Assembly: GCA_936432065.2 (NCBI GenBank)
Contig: OW386290.2
Coordinates: 143,789,677 to 143,853,676 of the forward strand
Origin: Rutpela maculata
Taxonomy: Eukaryota; Arthropoda; Insecta; Coleoptera; Cerambycidae
Length of the DNA stretch: 64,000 bases
Reading direction: 5' to 3'
Below the pieces are notes generated by a model. That model searched no databases, was not told the origin of the DNA, and saw only the letters and a list, made by a program, of their open reading frames with translations. The position numbers and the translations under genes are program-made. Positions 33,036 through 44,088 of the stretch are shown one piece after another (within the stretch, counting starts at the first letter, position 1; each line of letters opens with the position of its first letter).

Positions 33036-33600
33036 TTATTATACTCTTCGCAAAAACGAAGAGTATATTGTATTTGATCGGCACATTTCTAAAATCGTAA
33101 ATATCACTCGTAGAGAAAAATTTTTCATATCATTGTGTTAGTGAACGAATTCTGAACAACTTTCAAAATGTCCGTCTGTCCGTCCGTCACGTTTCTTGTA
33201 AGCACGATAACTTAAGAAAGAAACATCCGATTGTACTGAAATTTGGACACTAAGTTGGTGTTAGCTAGGGGAAGAACCCTATTGTTTTTGAACAAAATTG
33301 ATCAGTAAATAAAAATGTTATTAACGGTTTAAATTTGAGATTTTTTTTTTATAAAAATTTACATTTTTTACGTGTTAGGTGGTTCTTACGTTTTTGACTC
33401 GGAATTCAAGGGTCCTAGGTTCGAAACCCAGATGGGGTATGGCATGTTTTTTTTTTAATTATTACTTTATTTTGCACCGAGTCTTTCACCAACTAAGTTT
33501 GTTCTATAAAATTAAAAATGTTTAAAACTAACATTATTTACAAAAAACTGCGAAGAGTATTCTATAGAATGTGTAACAATTATATAAAAAGTTTAGTAAA
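33036..33600 (+). repeat. Hairpin-headed repeat with tRNA-like box B
   Basis: Opens with a near-perfect hairpin, TACTCTTCG-caaaaa-CGAAGAGTA. It continues through GTCCGTCTGTCCGTCCGTCA, CTTGTAAGCACGATAACTT and TGAAATTTGGACAC, then a tRNA-like segment (33376-33452) and a T run, and ends near GCGAAGAGTA at 33550 or 33604. The order hairpin, CCGTCTGTC run, GTAA-CACG-TAACTT, GAAATTTGG-ACAC parallels family B read from its hairpin end. Confidence 0.55.
33376..33452 (+). ncRNA. tRNA-derived segment with box B and T-run
   Basis: TTAGGTGGTTCTTACG resembles a box A. The T arm CTAGG-TTCGAAA-CCCAG is well formed (one mismatch) and contains the box-B consensus. A T run follows at 33449-33458. The D and acceptor stems are poor. 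Probably a Pol III promoter remnant in a repeat, not a functional tRNA. Confidence 0.45.
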
Positions 33601-33604
33601 CCGG

Positions 33605-34689
33605 CGAAGAGTAGCTTGTTTAGTTAATGTAATGTTAATGTCATTTTCTTTGCATCACATTTGTTAATATTATGGTAATATTTGAGACATTGTACGAAAT
33701 GATTTTAAAATATTAAAATCATACTAAGAGTAAAGTGGGCGCTATTGGAGATTGAAGACAAGATAAAACGGTAGAGGAAAATATGCAAAACTTATTTGCT
33801 GACGAACGTGGAAATCTAGTACCACTTATTAATTGCAGTAGTGGACTACCCATCACTATATAACGAGGAAATTTTAGACTCTCAAAAGATTTTCTCGAGA
33901 GTTAATCTTCAGCGTTAGAAAAAAAATCATATTTTTTTATTGTTATTATGAGCTTCACGTTAACGCATATTGTTGACAAATATTATGTGGCGCTAACACG
34001 GTAGGAAATGATTAATTCATTGTTCCGATTAGTGATTGATTATCTTTTCCGATAGAGAGATTACATGTTTTTCGATTCTGGTATAGAATTCTCACTGGAA
34101 ACATTTACTAGAGATTTTCTTCGCATTTCTGCTATAAACGCTCGTCAGCAATCTACGTGAATTCAGTACTAATTTGTTATTGAAATTAATTTGTCAAGTC
34201 TCGGGATAACGTTTTAATTTTGCGCAAACTGAGTAATTTCAAATAATGCACATAATTTAAACTTTCACGGACGGAGAAGTGACGTTTCTCTTAAATATAT
34301 AAAACAATAACAAGTTTACGAGATTTTCAACTTAATTTAATTCAAAACTTCCGTTCCTATTTCACGAAGTATTCGAATATTGAGCAATCGGACAACAAAA
34401 GGGTATCCCCGGTTAAGATAGGTGAAATGTCCTACGTTTGGATTTTTAGATAAACCGAATAAAAGTATTACTTTGACCTCGAAACAAGGGTTTTCACGGT
34501 CCATAGTTCACGGTCGAAAAAAAAAGGTATTTTTTTGTTTTTCTCTTTTTTTTAACGATAGGCTCGAGCGAATAATCCGAAATTTTCCATGAGGGTGGGC
34601 TATTGGAAAACTCATTCAGGGAATTTTTTTTCATTTAAGCTCATTAAAGAAATTTATGGCTTTTAGAAGCATGTAGAAAATACAAAAAT
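33605..34689. other. Gene-free AT-rich stretch
   Basis: No coding motifs or terminal repeats found. Confidence 0.4.
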
Positions 34690-34990
34690 GCGATTTTTGT
34701 GTAGTTAATTATTATGTACACCAAATATTATTTAGCCATTTTTTTACAATATAGCCGGAGACCGAGACCTTCGAAATATGCAAAATAAAAGTGGCCTATG
34801 CAACTCGCGAACACACAAAAACTGAAGTCATATTATTATGTAAAACGACTTGCCGAATTCGAATATGGAGGTCGCGATTTGATCTGGAATTGCGAAATCG
34901 GAGAAAATTGCACTTTTCCACTTTTCTATGAAATTACGCGAAAATACAATATTTTATGTTTCTCATCCAATAACTTTGTTAATAACAATT
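34690..34990 (+). repeat. Repeat family E, copy 1
   Basis: Contains GCAAAATAAAAGTGG, AACACACAAAAACTGAAGTC, GGTCGCGATTTGATCTGGAA and CACTTTTCCACTTTT. The same series recurs at 48440-48680 in the same orientation, and in part, reversed, at 38210-38340 and 54240-54450. No coding that I trust. Confidence 0.6.
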
Positions 34991-35369
34991 AACTCGGCTT
35001 GAAAATTTGGACACATATATTTCAAAACATGATGAATCGATTGCCATACATAAAATTATACTAAAGATAAATTATCTGGTGGAAAAAAATATTTCCGCCC
35101 GAGTTCACATGAATTTTTCAGTAGCAACATTGAAAAAGGAATTTTTTTTATTATTGAAGATAGAGTAGTAGTATAAGCGAGTGAAACATAGTTAAAGGTC
35201 TGAATTAATTTTTGAAAAACATAAAATCGTTGTTTACAACAGTTTAGTGGTCATAAAAATGTAAAAAGCTTGAGCGCTGTATGCGCTGTATTAAATTCTG
35301 GGTACACCATGCACCAGACAGCGTAGAGAACATGAAATGATACGGTATGAAATTCGTTTCCAGATGTAT

Positions 35370-36277
35370 TCATAAAGTAATATTGATAATATTATACAGG
35401 TTAATAAATAAAATTCTGCAGTAGCACACAATAAATACATTTGTATTCGATATATACACACACTTGCCTTCGCATAAACAGCTTATGGAACAAAGTACAC
35501 TTGCTTTTGCACAGGAACATGATTTGTTACAAATTAGGTGTTTGCACTTACAAAATGGTGTTATGTTTAGAAAATCTGGCTTCGCATTAGTTGTCATTAT
35601 TGGCATTATGTTGCTGTCTGTCTTATGCCATCCAAATTCAAAAAAGTTTGCTATTTTTGGCTGAACGAAATAGTCAGTTTTGTAAAAATATGTATAACGA
35701 ATTCGGAATAATTTTAGAAGCACATTATTTAGTAATTTCTATGTTATCATCTGCAGATTTACATAATTGAATATCTGTTTTTAAGACTTTAGCAAGATGG
35801 TAAATATCAGACTGTAAGTGACAAGAAGAATTGGCAACATCCTTCGTATCTGATGACTGAGATGTGCTCTCTTCTGGCACGTTCAAGAATTTTATTATTT
35901 TTGCCGTTGAACAAACATAACTAGACAACTTTGAACCCCTTGCAATTATTAGTAATTTATCTCCGAAATGTTACTTTAATTTCTTGGAAATCTCATTTCA
36001 ACTTGGATATGATTCAGTCCAATACATGGTGTATTTAGTGGCTTCTGTATGAAGAAGGTGACGAATTTGAGCTATTGTTAGAACTTCAGCATTTGCCAAT
36101 CAAATTTTTTTAAATTTTAATAAGGCTTGCAAAAACAGGTCTTTAAATTGAAGAATATTAGTTTTGTTTTGTTTCTTTGAAGTATTAGTTTTTTTTTTAA
36201 ATCTAACATACATAAATTGTGATATTTCAAATCATTTGCTGTCATGTCTATGCAACTGCCGCCGAATCCTTGAATTC
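35370..36277 (-). pseudogene. CXC-type cysteine-rich family pseudogene, C-terminal part
   Basis: Continues the coding strand of 37202-37636 after family D copy 3. Minus strand, just after the insertion: RIQGFGGSCIDMTANDLKYH, then decay with stops, later DIYHLAKVLKTDIQL and, near the end, FGWHKTDSN followed by FCKCKHLICNKSCSCAKA and CSISCLCEGKC (about 35445-35545). The cysteine spacing resembles Tesmin/TSO1-like CXC repeats, and the FGW block precedes it as in the copy at 10878-11172. I know the architecture from multicopy arthropod genes of unclear function. Stops and frame changes make this a pseudogene. Confidence 0.6.
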
Positions 36278-36279
36278 TA

Positions 36280-37199
36280 CACTCAAAGAAATAGTATGGG
36301 TAAATTCAACAAAAAAAAAAATGGTTAACTAACAATATCGTTAATTTTGTTAAACCAAACTATATTGATGGTATTTTTAAACAAGAGGTGATTGTTATTT
36401 TAATTAATAAAAAGTTGTCGTACAACAAAACAAACATTAACTTAAAAAATAGATGAATAAGACTATTATTTTGTTCGTCTGACTATTATTTTGTTGAATT
36501 CTGTCAAATTAAACTAGATAATAGTATATTTTACTTTTAACTATTATCGAATTGTTATTCTAACCCAGTATTAGTTCGCTGTATTATTGTACTTGGTAGA
36601 CAAACCAATATTATTGTCGTTTTCTAGAAGTTCTAAAAGAATTACCATAAAATTTGCTTGCTTACCACGTAGTCTATTACAGAAATTATTCCCAGATGAC
36701 GCCACATACAAATCACTGACAATAATCAATCATGCATTATCTTATACTCTTATGAATTTATAGAAAATTAATAACGTGATTGCAATGTTCAAATTCTCTC
36801 AGGGATCATCGATATATTTGGATGGATCTTATAAACGATCTCTAATCTTTGGTTTGGGTGGTCTGATGTCTCACTATTGAGATTTTGGCTAACCAAAAAA
36901 AACTTCATCATACAATAAAGTGTAGATCAACCTAAAAATTAGTTGGTGAACAAAAAACAAAGTCGTTGTACTATTTAATTGTAGACCAAATTGAAAATGG
37001 TTAGTGAACATAAAAAAATGTCATTGTACTAATTAATTTGTTGTTCTACAAGAAGATATGATTATTAAACTACTATTTGTTTACGAAAACAAATAAAGTT
37101 GTATGACTATTCTTTTCTGATTGATTTAACTATGAAACTAGATAGGCGCGATTTCATATGCTCTTTTTGGTTGAATTTACCTATCATTTTCTTTGAGTG
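36280..37199 (-). mobile_element. Family D element, copy 3, inserted in a reading frame
   Basis: 920 bp with ends CACTCAAAGAAA and CTTTGAGTG and TA on both sides (36278-36279 and 37200-37201). It matches copy 2 in orientation and almost in full sequence. It interrupts the CXC-type pseudogene: removing it plus one TA rejoins EEILY and RIQGFG in frame. Confidence 0.9.
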
Positions 37200-37201
37200 T
37201 A

Positions 37202-37636
37202 TATAGTATTTCCTCGTCATTTAACTCCTTAGCTTTCTGGAAAATTTCGTTTTGCATTTAAAATGACCCGATGTACGGTTGCTTTTGTTTTCCTTTAATG
37301 TCGCGTTGTTTATTGCAAATAAGACATTTTTTTAGTAGTGCCTTTATTGTCGACATTTTTAATAGGAACATGTATGTCTTAATAAAAAAACCTCATATAC
37401 AGTCTTCTACACTTGGCGTGATAAGGGGGATTTTTCCTTATTTTCCAAATGAGCTCCCAATTCCACTGATATATTGTCCGATGTAAATGACGCCGAGTGT
37501 AATAGTTTTGTATAGTTTTCTTCTGTAACATTTTGAAGAGTTTTTGAAGTTCCTGTCTGACACACAATACACTGATCAAAGTCAATGTTGACCACAGATA
37601 GAGCTAAAAAATTGTATTTAGGAATGTGCACATGTT
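37202..37636 (-). pseudogene. CXC-type family pseudogene, N-terminal part
   Basis: Minus strand: DFDQCIVCQTGTSKTL, NYTKLLHSASF and then, in a shifted frame, YHAKCRRLYM, KCLICNKQRD and AKELNDEEILY up to the family D insertion. C-x2-C, H-x3-C and C-x2-C spacing suggests zinc-binding modules at the N-terminus. A frameshift near 37430 and a stop before the AKELND block show that it is decayed. It is the first part of the gene whose rest lies at 35370-36277. Confidence 0.6.
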
Positions 37637-37639
37637 TGC

Positions 37640-38209
37640 ATTAAAAATTTCTCACCTGATCTCTTCGTGTTATGCCAATATGGTGAATCATAAACCACTT
37701 GAAAATATTGAGAATATTATGTATTTCTTTTAAAAACAACAATGTTTACAACAATGTAACTATAACACTCCTTACTCATATAGAATGCAACGTATTAAAA
37801 TGAAAACTATGTGTTTCCCGATACGGTTAGGGATTGCGAGCCAGAGTGCCGCGCGTATGATTCATGTTATACGGCCTTTTTCTCACTTAATATGCATTTT
37901 ATAAAAAGATGCTCCAAATAAAAAAACTTTCTCATTCCATTAGCTACAGCTTACTCGGTTACAGTGTGCAGTTATTTTGAAAAATAAAAAAGTTACCTCG
38001 ATCCACACTTTATCGCTGTAAAGTATACAAAAGTGGTAACTGTTTCATTAATACTAATTTATTTTTCAGTCATATCAAAACATACATTGTTTTTGCATAC
38101 ACCATTGGAAAGCGAAAGATTTGAGTATTGCAGTACTAAAATATCAATTTCTTATGTCAACGAATAACAGATATAGAGAAGTGGGAACATTAAAAATGCG
38201 AAAATAGTG
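37640..38209. other. Gene-free spacer
   Basis: AT-rich with no motifs. A partial, reversed family E segment follows at 38210-38340. Confidence 0.4.
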
Positions 38210-38340
38210 ATTTCCGTAAAAAGCATGGAAAAGTGGATTTTTTTTCAAAAATATGTTTTGTGAGGTGTTTTTACATAAGAATCAACTGTCTGTTTTTGTA
38301 TGTTCGAGAGTTGCATAGCATATGTCGCTCTCCAGCTAAT
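38210..38340 (-). repeat. Repeat family E, partial reversed copy
   Basis: GGTGTTTTTACATAAGAATCA and GTATGTTCGAGAGTTGCATA are shared, reversed, with 34780-34840 and 48520-48570, and in the same orientation with 54340-54400. Confidence 0.45.
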
Positions 38341-38459
38341 AATAAAACATTTTCTTAATTTTTAATTTATATGGTGTTTTTCACAAAATTTACAACGGTT
38401 TACCTCCGACCTTACATGTTTACTGCTAATAACCTAACACGAAATACTGGGTAATGAAC

Positions 38460-38887
38460 ATATTTTGTCTAGACTAGCAACACAATCACAATGGGTTCTG
38501 AAGAATCATCTGTGCCATCAATAGCCCAAGGAGTCGACGGCTTTTGCTGAAGATGCTAAGGAGTTCATAACTTGAAAAACGAATTTCTATGTTAGGCAAG
38601 GATATATGGGAACAAATGATTAATATATTTAATTCTTACCTTTGTAACAAAAGCTTTTATCCTCTAAATTACTTCGAGAGTACTACTTTCACCCTACCAT
38701 AAACCAAACCACAAACAGCTTCAAGACTTTTAAATGCCTTGAACTCATCCTTCTGTCTATACATTTCTCTCAAAAATCAAGTAATTCACAATATCCCATG
38801 TATAATATTCCGAAATACATCAATATTTGTTTTGAAGTCTTATTTTCTTAAAATATAAGGGACACCAACCTTTTTCGTATACCTAAC
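38460..38887 (-). pseudogene. SWIM/YqaJ-type gene remnant in element copy 2
   Basis: On minus, HLQQKPSTPWAIDGTDDS parallels KPLTPWTIADSDG of copy 1. A Cys-containing segment corresponds to AHWDCVASLDK, and an upstream part around 38700-38870 to the KSLE-VKEVL region. An acceptor-like ATAG precedes the second exon near 38595. Stops and slips are more frequent than in copy 1. Confidence 0.55.
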
Positions 38888-38898
38888 CTCTACGACAT

Positions 38899-40906
38899 AC
38901 TTGCAACACCCCTGTGCACACTATTCAGGACCAGTCTGGCCCTGGGTCATATGCCAACTGGTTGGCGGAAGATAAAGGTGGTATTCATACCAAAACCAGG
39001 GCGTGACAGTTACCCCCAGGCCAAATCATTCCGACCTATTAGTCTAACATCATTTCTCCTGAAAACCCTGGAGAAACTGGTTGATAGGCAAATCAGGGAC
39101 GATAAAATGAGTACAAAACCTGTACGTCGAAGTCAGTATGCCTATCAAACAGGGCCCTAGAGAGTAAAGAAACTGACATAGGAACCATCTTAGACCTAGA
39201 CGGTGCCTTAGTCAATACCTCATTCGACTCACTAAATGATGCAGTGAAGAGGCGCAGAGTCGAAAAGTCAATAACAAGATGGATCGACTCAGCACTTAGA
39301 ACTAGAAAAATTCAGTCCACGCTAGGATCCCCAACAGAGAAGAGGAGGTGTCCGTGACCAGAGGATGCCCGTGGGGGCGGGGGGAGGGGTCTTATCTCCT
39401 CTCCTGTGGTGCCTGGTTGCTGACGATCTCTTATCTAGACTGGAACAGCGGGGAATATATGCGCAAGGTTATGCAGGCGATATCGCCATCCTGGTAACAG
39501 GAAAACACGAGGGCGCTGCATCGGAAAAGATGCAGCGAGCCCTCGTTATGGTAGATGGATGGTGTACCCAGGAAGGTCTTTTCGTGAGTCCAGGGAAGAC
39601 CATTGTGGTCGCCTTCACAAGAGGAAACTCAACCTGGGAAGATTATTTCTCCGGGGAAATGAATTGCAGGTGAGCAATGAAGTCAAATACTTGATTCTAG
39701 ACATCAAATTAAACTTCAATGCACATCTAGATAGAGTGACTACCAAAACTACGCGGGCCTTATGGGCCAGCAGAAGAATGGTAGGTAAAAACTGGGGACT
39801 ACAACCAAGAATGGTGCACTGGCTGTACCAATAATAACCTATGCCTTCCTGATTTGGTGGCATAAAGCAGAAAATGGGGAGGCAATGAGAAAACTACGCA
39901 ATGTACAAAGACTGGCATGTCTAGGCATAACAGGAGCAATGTCAACAACGCCTACCGCAGCCATGGAAGCACTAATTTGCCTGCCTCCACTACATTTAGT
40001 TGTGGAGAGTGAGGTATGTTAACGACGTATAGGCTGAAATCAAACGGACATGGAACCATTCCAAGAATAGGATACCGTACCGAAATATTCCAACAAATAG
40101 GAAAAAAGCGACTACTAGATATGCAGTCAGATAGAATCAGCACAAGCCACACTTCATGGTATACATACCCGATAGGGAAGAGGAAGGAACGAGGCAACTG
40201 CGAAGACATTCAAATGATACCATATGGTATATTGACGGATCCAAAACGTCAAGAAGTACTGGTACAGGTGTTACGGGGGACCAACCAGGAACAGATATTA
40301 GTCTGAACCTGAGCAGTACCGCAACGGTGTTCCAAGCAGAAGTCACAGCTATAGAAATCTGTGCACAAGAAATGATACGGAGGTCATATACTGAAAAAAG
40401 AATCCGCATCTTCACTGACAGTCAAGCAGCTCTCAACGCTCTGAATGCAGTAAAGATACGTTCCAAAACGGTAAAAGGCTGCCTTGAATCCCTGGCGAAA
40501 CTGGCGGAACACAACAGTATACAATGTTCATCACTGGCGGGCCATCCAAAACAAAGACTAACGAATTGCTAAAACTGAGTAGAAAACAGATAAGATGTGC
40601 AGTGGGAATCCTAGCAGGACACTGCACACATAGGAGTGAAGGATAATCCAGAATGCAGGATGTGTGATGAGGATGAGGAAACTCCTCACAACATACTATG
40701 TGAATGCCGAACCTTGGTGGCTGGGAGGCTTTCATACTTCGGGAGACCAACCGTGACCCCGGAAGAAATAGCCAGAGCTCCCATTGACCGTACACTCGCA
40801 CTGGAGAGGAACGGGACTAATGGGATAACGAGACTATGGGGTACAATAAGCTTAAGATTCAGTACGTCTAGGTTTCTGGCACCGCAACCCATAAGGGAAA
40901 AAAAAA
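38899..40906 (+). mobile_element. 5'-truncated LINE (Jockey/R1-like) with A-rich tail and target duplication
   Basis: Begins inside the RT domain and ends in GGGAAAAAAAA (40896-40906). CTCTACGACAT (38888-38898) and CTCTACGTCAT (40907-40917) are an 11-bp target duplication with one mismatch, the signature of target-primed reverse transcription. Domains in order: RT (38920-39830), RNase H (40220-40560) and a Cys/His block (40640-40720). It sits in the SWIM/YqaJ-type element copy 2 on the opposite strand to that gene. Confidence 0.8.
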
Positions 40907-40985
40907 CTCTACGTCATAAGACGATAAAATACGAACTAACCGCCATGTTGACGAACAAAATTGTTGATATTATAGTATTAAGAAT
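38920..40985 (+). pseudogene. LINE ORF2 remnant: reverse transcriptase, RNase H, Cys/His C-terminus
   Basis: Reads LALGHMPTGWRKIKVVFIPK, SFRPISLTSFLLKTLEKLVD and QYAYQTG. A frame slip at a G-rich run (39367-39390) is followed by GGVLSPLLWCLVADDLL and YAGDIAILV, where the catalytic YADD has its first aspartate changed to glycine (39470-39481). RNase H shows YIDGSK (D), FQAEVTAIE (E) and FTDSQAAL (D). Then ECRMCDEDEETPHNILCEC suggests a CCHC-like motif. Several frame changes confirm that it is dead. RNase H after RT points to the I/R1/LOA side of the Jockey group. The last frame runs into the flanking element at about 40907. Confidence 0.8.
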
Positions 40986-41135
40986 AGTCGCAGATGTTAA
41001 ATAATCCAACATTAAGTTTTCAAAAGCCACAAACAACAAAATTCACTTCAAAGAAACACGTTCAATCGGCACATCACTCGATGACAACTATTTGTTTACA
41101 TAAGGTCACAGAATCTGTGACGTCGGCGCACGCGA

Positions 41136-42320
41136 CCTATTGGCATTTGACAGATATCAAAGTAGCATACAAAATAACTTGCAGAAGTGGAAGAAACAAT
41201 ATTATAATGTATCATGTGCTAATATCAGGCAATATTCGATTATCGAATAAGAGTCACTTACAGTTAAAGACTGCTAATTTGACCATGTTCCCATCATTTT
41301 CGATAAATTTTAATGTCAGAATCGTGTTCAGCGACCAATAATTAATAGAAAAACACTGCACGTTTGTCAGGATGGGCAAAAAATGACTATTTTTTAACAT
41401 TGTTCTTTAAAAAATAATAATTTGACCTGCGAACTAATACTATGTGCTTGCACCTATTGGATCAAATAATTTGTAGGGTGTGCACTTTCGGTTTTGTCAG
41501 CGTGTAGGTTTTATAATTTAGATGTCATAGTATTCAACAATTCTTCACGCACCGCCAATTCATTTGAGCAACCCTGTAAGCCCGTCAAAACTCACAGGAC
41601 GAATTAATTAACGCAGATTATTTGAACAATCCTAGAGTATAGACAATACAGTTATTTACATGATCCCAAATGCCTTATTAACCAAGGATAGAACAGCATT
41701 GTTCGAAAATTCATTAGCAAGAGAAGCCATTTCAAGATTCACTTCAATAACTCTCGAGAACTAATTCCCAAATATATTCAGGATTACTAAGTATTCTAAC
41801 TGCTTGGATAGATAAAAGTTAATTGTCGTGTAAGCGAATCATGTGATTAAGAAAACAAAGTTTTCAATTAGTTTGGAAATTAATTTGATGTTTCTATCGT
41901 TTTCTACTAGATCTCGTTCAATTTCGTCCTCGAAATTGTGTGTAGGACAAAAAGCAACAAGCTGATTGTTAAGGCTTACTAGAGCCATTTATGTAATTGA
42001 GGTGTTGGTGACAAAAACGCAGAATGCACGGTTTCAGTGGTAATCTCTATCTGGTTCGCGCGACATCCCAATGTGGAGTTGATTTATGTGTCGGATCATA
42101 AGAGAAGTTTTAAAAAAAGAAAAGACGAACTTTCCATTTCCATTTCACCGTTTCGAGAATTTCGATATTTTACATAAATAGAAAACAAATAGTACAGTAC
42201 AGATGGTCAAATTTGACAAATAAAGGAAAAAATTAACATAAGAATGAAACTTTGCATAGATGTCTAGTTTTATATAACAAGACTCAATTTCAATAATATC
42301 ACAGGTACACAAAAAATAGT
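41136..42320. other. Gene-free stretch
   Basis: AT-rich sequence with no motif, terminal repeat or RNA gene that I can support. Confidence 0.4.
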
Positions 42321-43070
42321 CGGGGAGCCCTCCCTAGCTGTACGTGCACCCCCTCCCGATCCTTGGAGACAATGTTTTTCATAAAGATTAAAGCCTAAGG
42401 AACAATTTAAGACATGTCCTAAAAAAAAAACTGGCTGTACTTTCAAAATGGCGGCAATATGTTAAAAAAAAACTGTTGTCAATGTTGTCTTTCTCATTTA
42501 ACACAAAACCTAAAAAAGATGGACAAAAACTTTTTTCACAAAAAACAACGTGCATAAAATTTTTTATAATTTTGTTCCTATACAATATTTTGATAGGAGT
42601 TACCATTTTCCAGATAAATGAGTCAAAAATTAAGAAAATATGGAAATGCATATATAGGTAAATCACTTAGAGGAAATAACTGTGACAATTATTGTAAGGC
42701 GTATAATATAACTTTATATTATTAAAACAACGAAAAATAAAATAAACTGTAAACGAAAACGGTAACAGTGGTATCTGGAAAACGGTAACTCCTATCCAAA
42801 TATTGTATAGGAACAAAATTGTAGAAAATTTTATGCACTTTGTTTTTTGTGCAGAAAGCTTTTCCCCATCTTTTTTTGTTTTTGTGTTAAATGACAAAAA
42901 CAATATTTGCAAAACGACGCCATTTTGAAACTGCAGCCAATTTTTTTTTTTTGGGACATGTCTTCAATTCTTCCTTAGGCTTTAATCTTTATGAAAAACA
43001 TTATCCCCAAGGATCGGGCGGGGGGTGGGGAGGTGGGGGTGGGTGCTCGGACACTTAGGCTGGGCTCCCG
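42321..43070. repeat. 750-bp foldback element
   Basis: CGGGGAGCCC at the left pairs with GGGCTCCCG at the right. ATAAAGATTAAAGCCTAAGGA (42383) pairs with its inverse at 42977, and TACAATATTTTGATAGGAGTT with AACTCCTATCCAAATATTGT. The centre is near 42695. The right arm contains a G-run expansion (43018-43043). No coding. Confidence 0.8.
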
Positions 43071-43084
43071 TAGTACTACTATCA

Positions 43085-43310
43085 TATCTATATGTATTTT
43101 GGGTCTCTGAAACCAAATTCGAGGTCAGAACTGTCACATGTCGTCAATATTTTCACGAAAGCTCAAAAAACAGACCAAAACAAGTCTGAAACCGGATAAA
43201 AAGTACATTGATGGATTAAACGAGATGACTAATGTTTCTATACGTATTTTAGGGCACTGAAACCGAATCGGAGGTCAGAATTTTCTTATCGTGTTAGGAT
43301 TTTGACATAA
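43085..43310 (+). repeat. Two diverged tandem units of a GAGGTCAGAA repeat
   Basis: GTATTTTGGGTCTCTGAAACC-AAATTCGAGGTCAGAA and GTATTTTAGGGCACTGAAACC-GAATCGGAGGTCAGAA lie about 150 bases apart. The phrase relates to the GCTGAATCC-GAGGTC motif of foldbacks near 0.5, 59.4 and 63.4 kb. A short hairpin (GCGACTATGATAGCC, ATCGC) follows near 43380-43418. Confidence 0.5.
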
Positions 43311-43603
43311 CCTCGAATAAATCTCAAATAACGCCTCATAAATGGTCAAAAACGCATTTTAATAGTATATTATTATATGAGCGACTATGATAGCCATTAT
43401 AATAATGGTCATAATCGCGAATGTAATACTATGCTTTTTCTACAGCTATTAAACAAATAGACTGAAATTTGATAATACTAATCGGTACCTATTCGTAAGA
43501 GGTCGAAAACGTTAACAAACAATATGGCGGTACACTTGTCACTGTCACGCGAGTTGATGGTCAGCCGCAGCAGCAAGAGTTGATCCCGGTCGATTTAAAA
43601 TAT

Positions 43604-44075
43604 TGTCACGTGTTTCCACCCTTAGGAAACCACCCTCGCAAAATCCGTGGGTTCCAAAAATTATAACAAGAGATGTCCACTAACACACTTTATTAAATAT
43701 TTACAGGATACTTCACAATACTATTATTAATTTAAATACACTTTACTGACTAAAAATCACAATGTTTATTACTTTGTTTATCTTTGAACTCTTAACCTCA
43801 CTTTCTATACTTTCTGAACTTTCTGAACTTCTGAACTTCTGAACTACTCGCCGAGAATGCGGTCAGTCTTTTATACCTAAAAATGACAGATCTCGATTGT
43901 TCTGTGATGACGCCACCATTCTCTAGAGAATTCCAGATGTCACTTTGGAATCTTCTGGTAGGTTCTTTTTCGAGTAGGTGCAAATACACTACATTCATTC
44001 AGACATTCGATCTGTTGAAGTCTGCCTACTTTTTAGTAACATAACCTTAAATTTTAAGGGGTGCAACATATTACA
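43604..44075 (-). repeat. 3' LTR (relative to element transcription)
   Basis: 472 bp. It differs from the other LTR by one extra 8-bp CTGAACTT unit in a short tandem run near 43812-43845 and one substitution near 43711 (ACAGG against ACTGG). It begins TGTCACGTG and ends ATTACA on the plus strand. Confidence 0.95.
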
Positions 44076-44088
44076 CTGCCCCCTCCTT
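44076..44088 (-). promoter_or_regulatory. Polypurine tract
   Basis: On minus, AAGGAGGGGGCAG directly precedes the 3' LTR. It is the expected RNase H-resistant primer for plus-strand DNA synthesis. It overlaps the end of the coding frame (stop codon at 44087-44089). Confidence 0.8.

Larger units (their letters stand above)
38341..41130 (-). mobile_element. SWIM/YqaJ-bearing inverted-repeat element, copy 2, split by a LINE
   Basis: Reversed relative to copy 1. 38341-38887 carries the SWIM exon and most of the N-terminal exon on minus, and 40918-41130 carries the N-terminal leader and one inverted repeat ending near GACGTCGGCGCACGCGACC (about 41117-41135). The opposite inverted repeat is missing, so the copy is truncated near 38341. 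The middle (38888-40917) is a LINE with its target duplication. Copy 1 gives the uninterrupted order. Confidence 0.75.

Noticed and set aside
40433..40801. 122-codon minus-strand frame
   Set aside because: It is antisense to the LINE RNase H region, which has recognisable motifs on plus.
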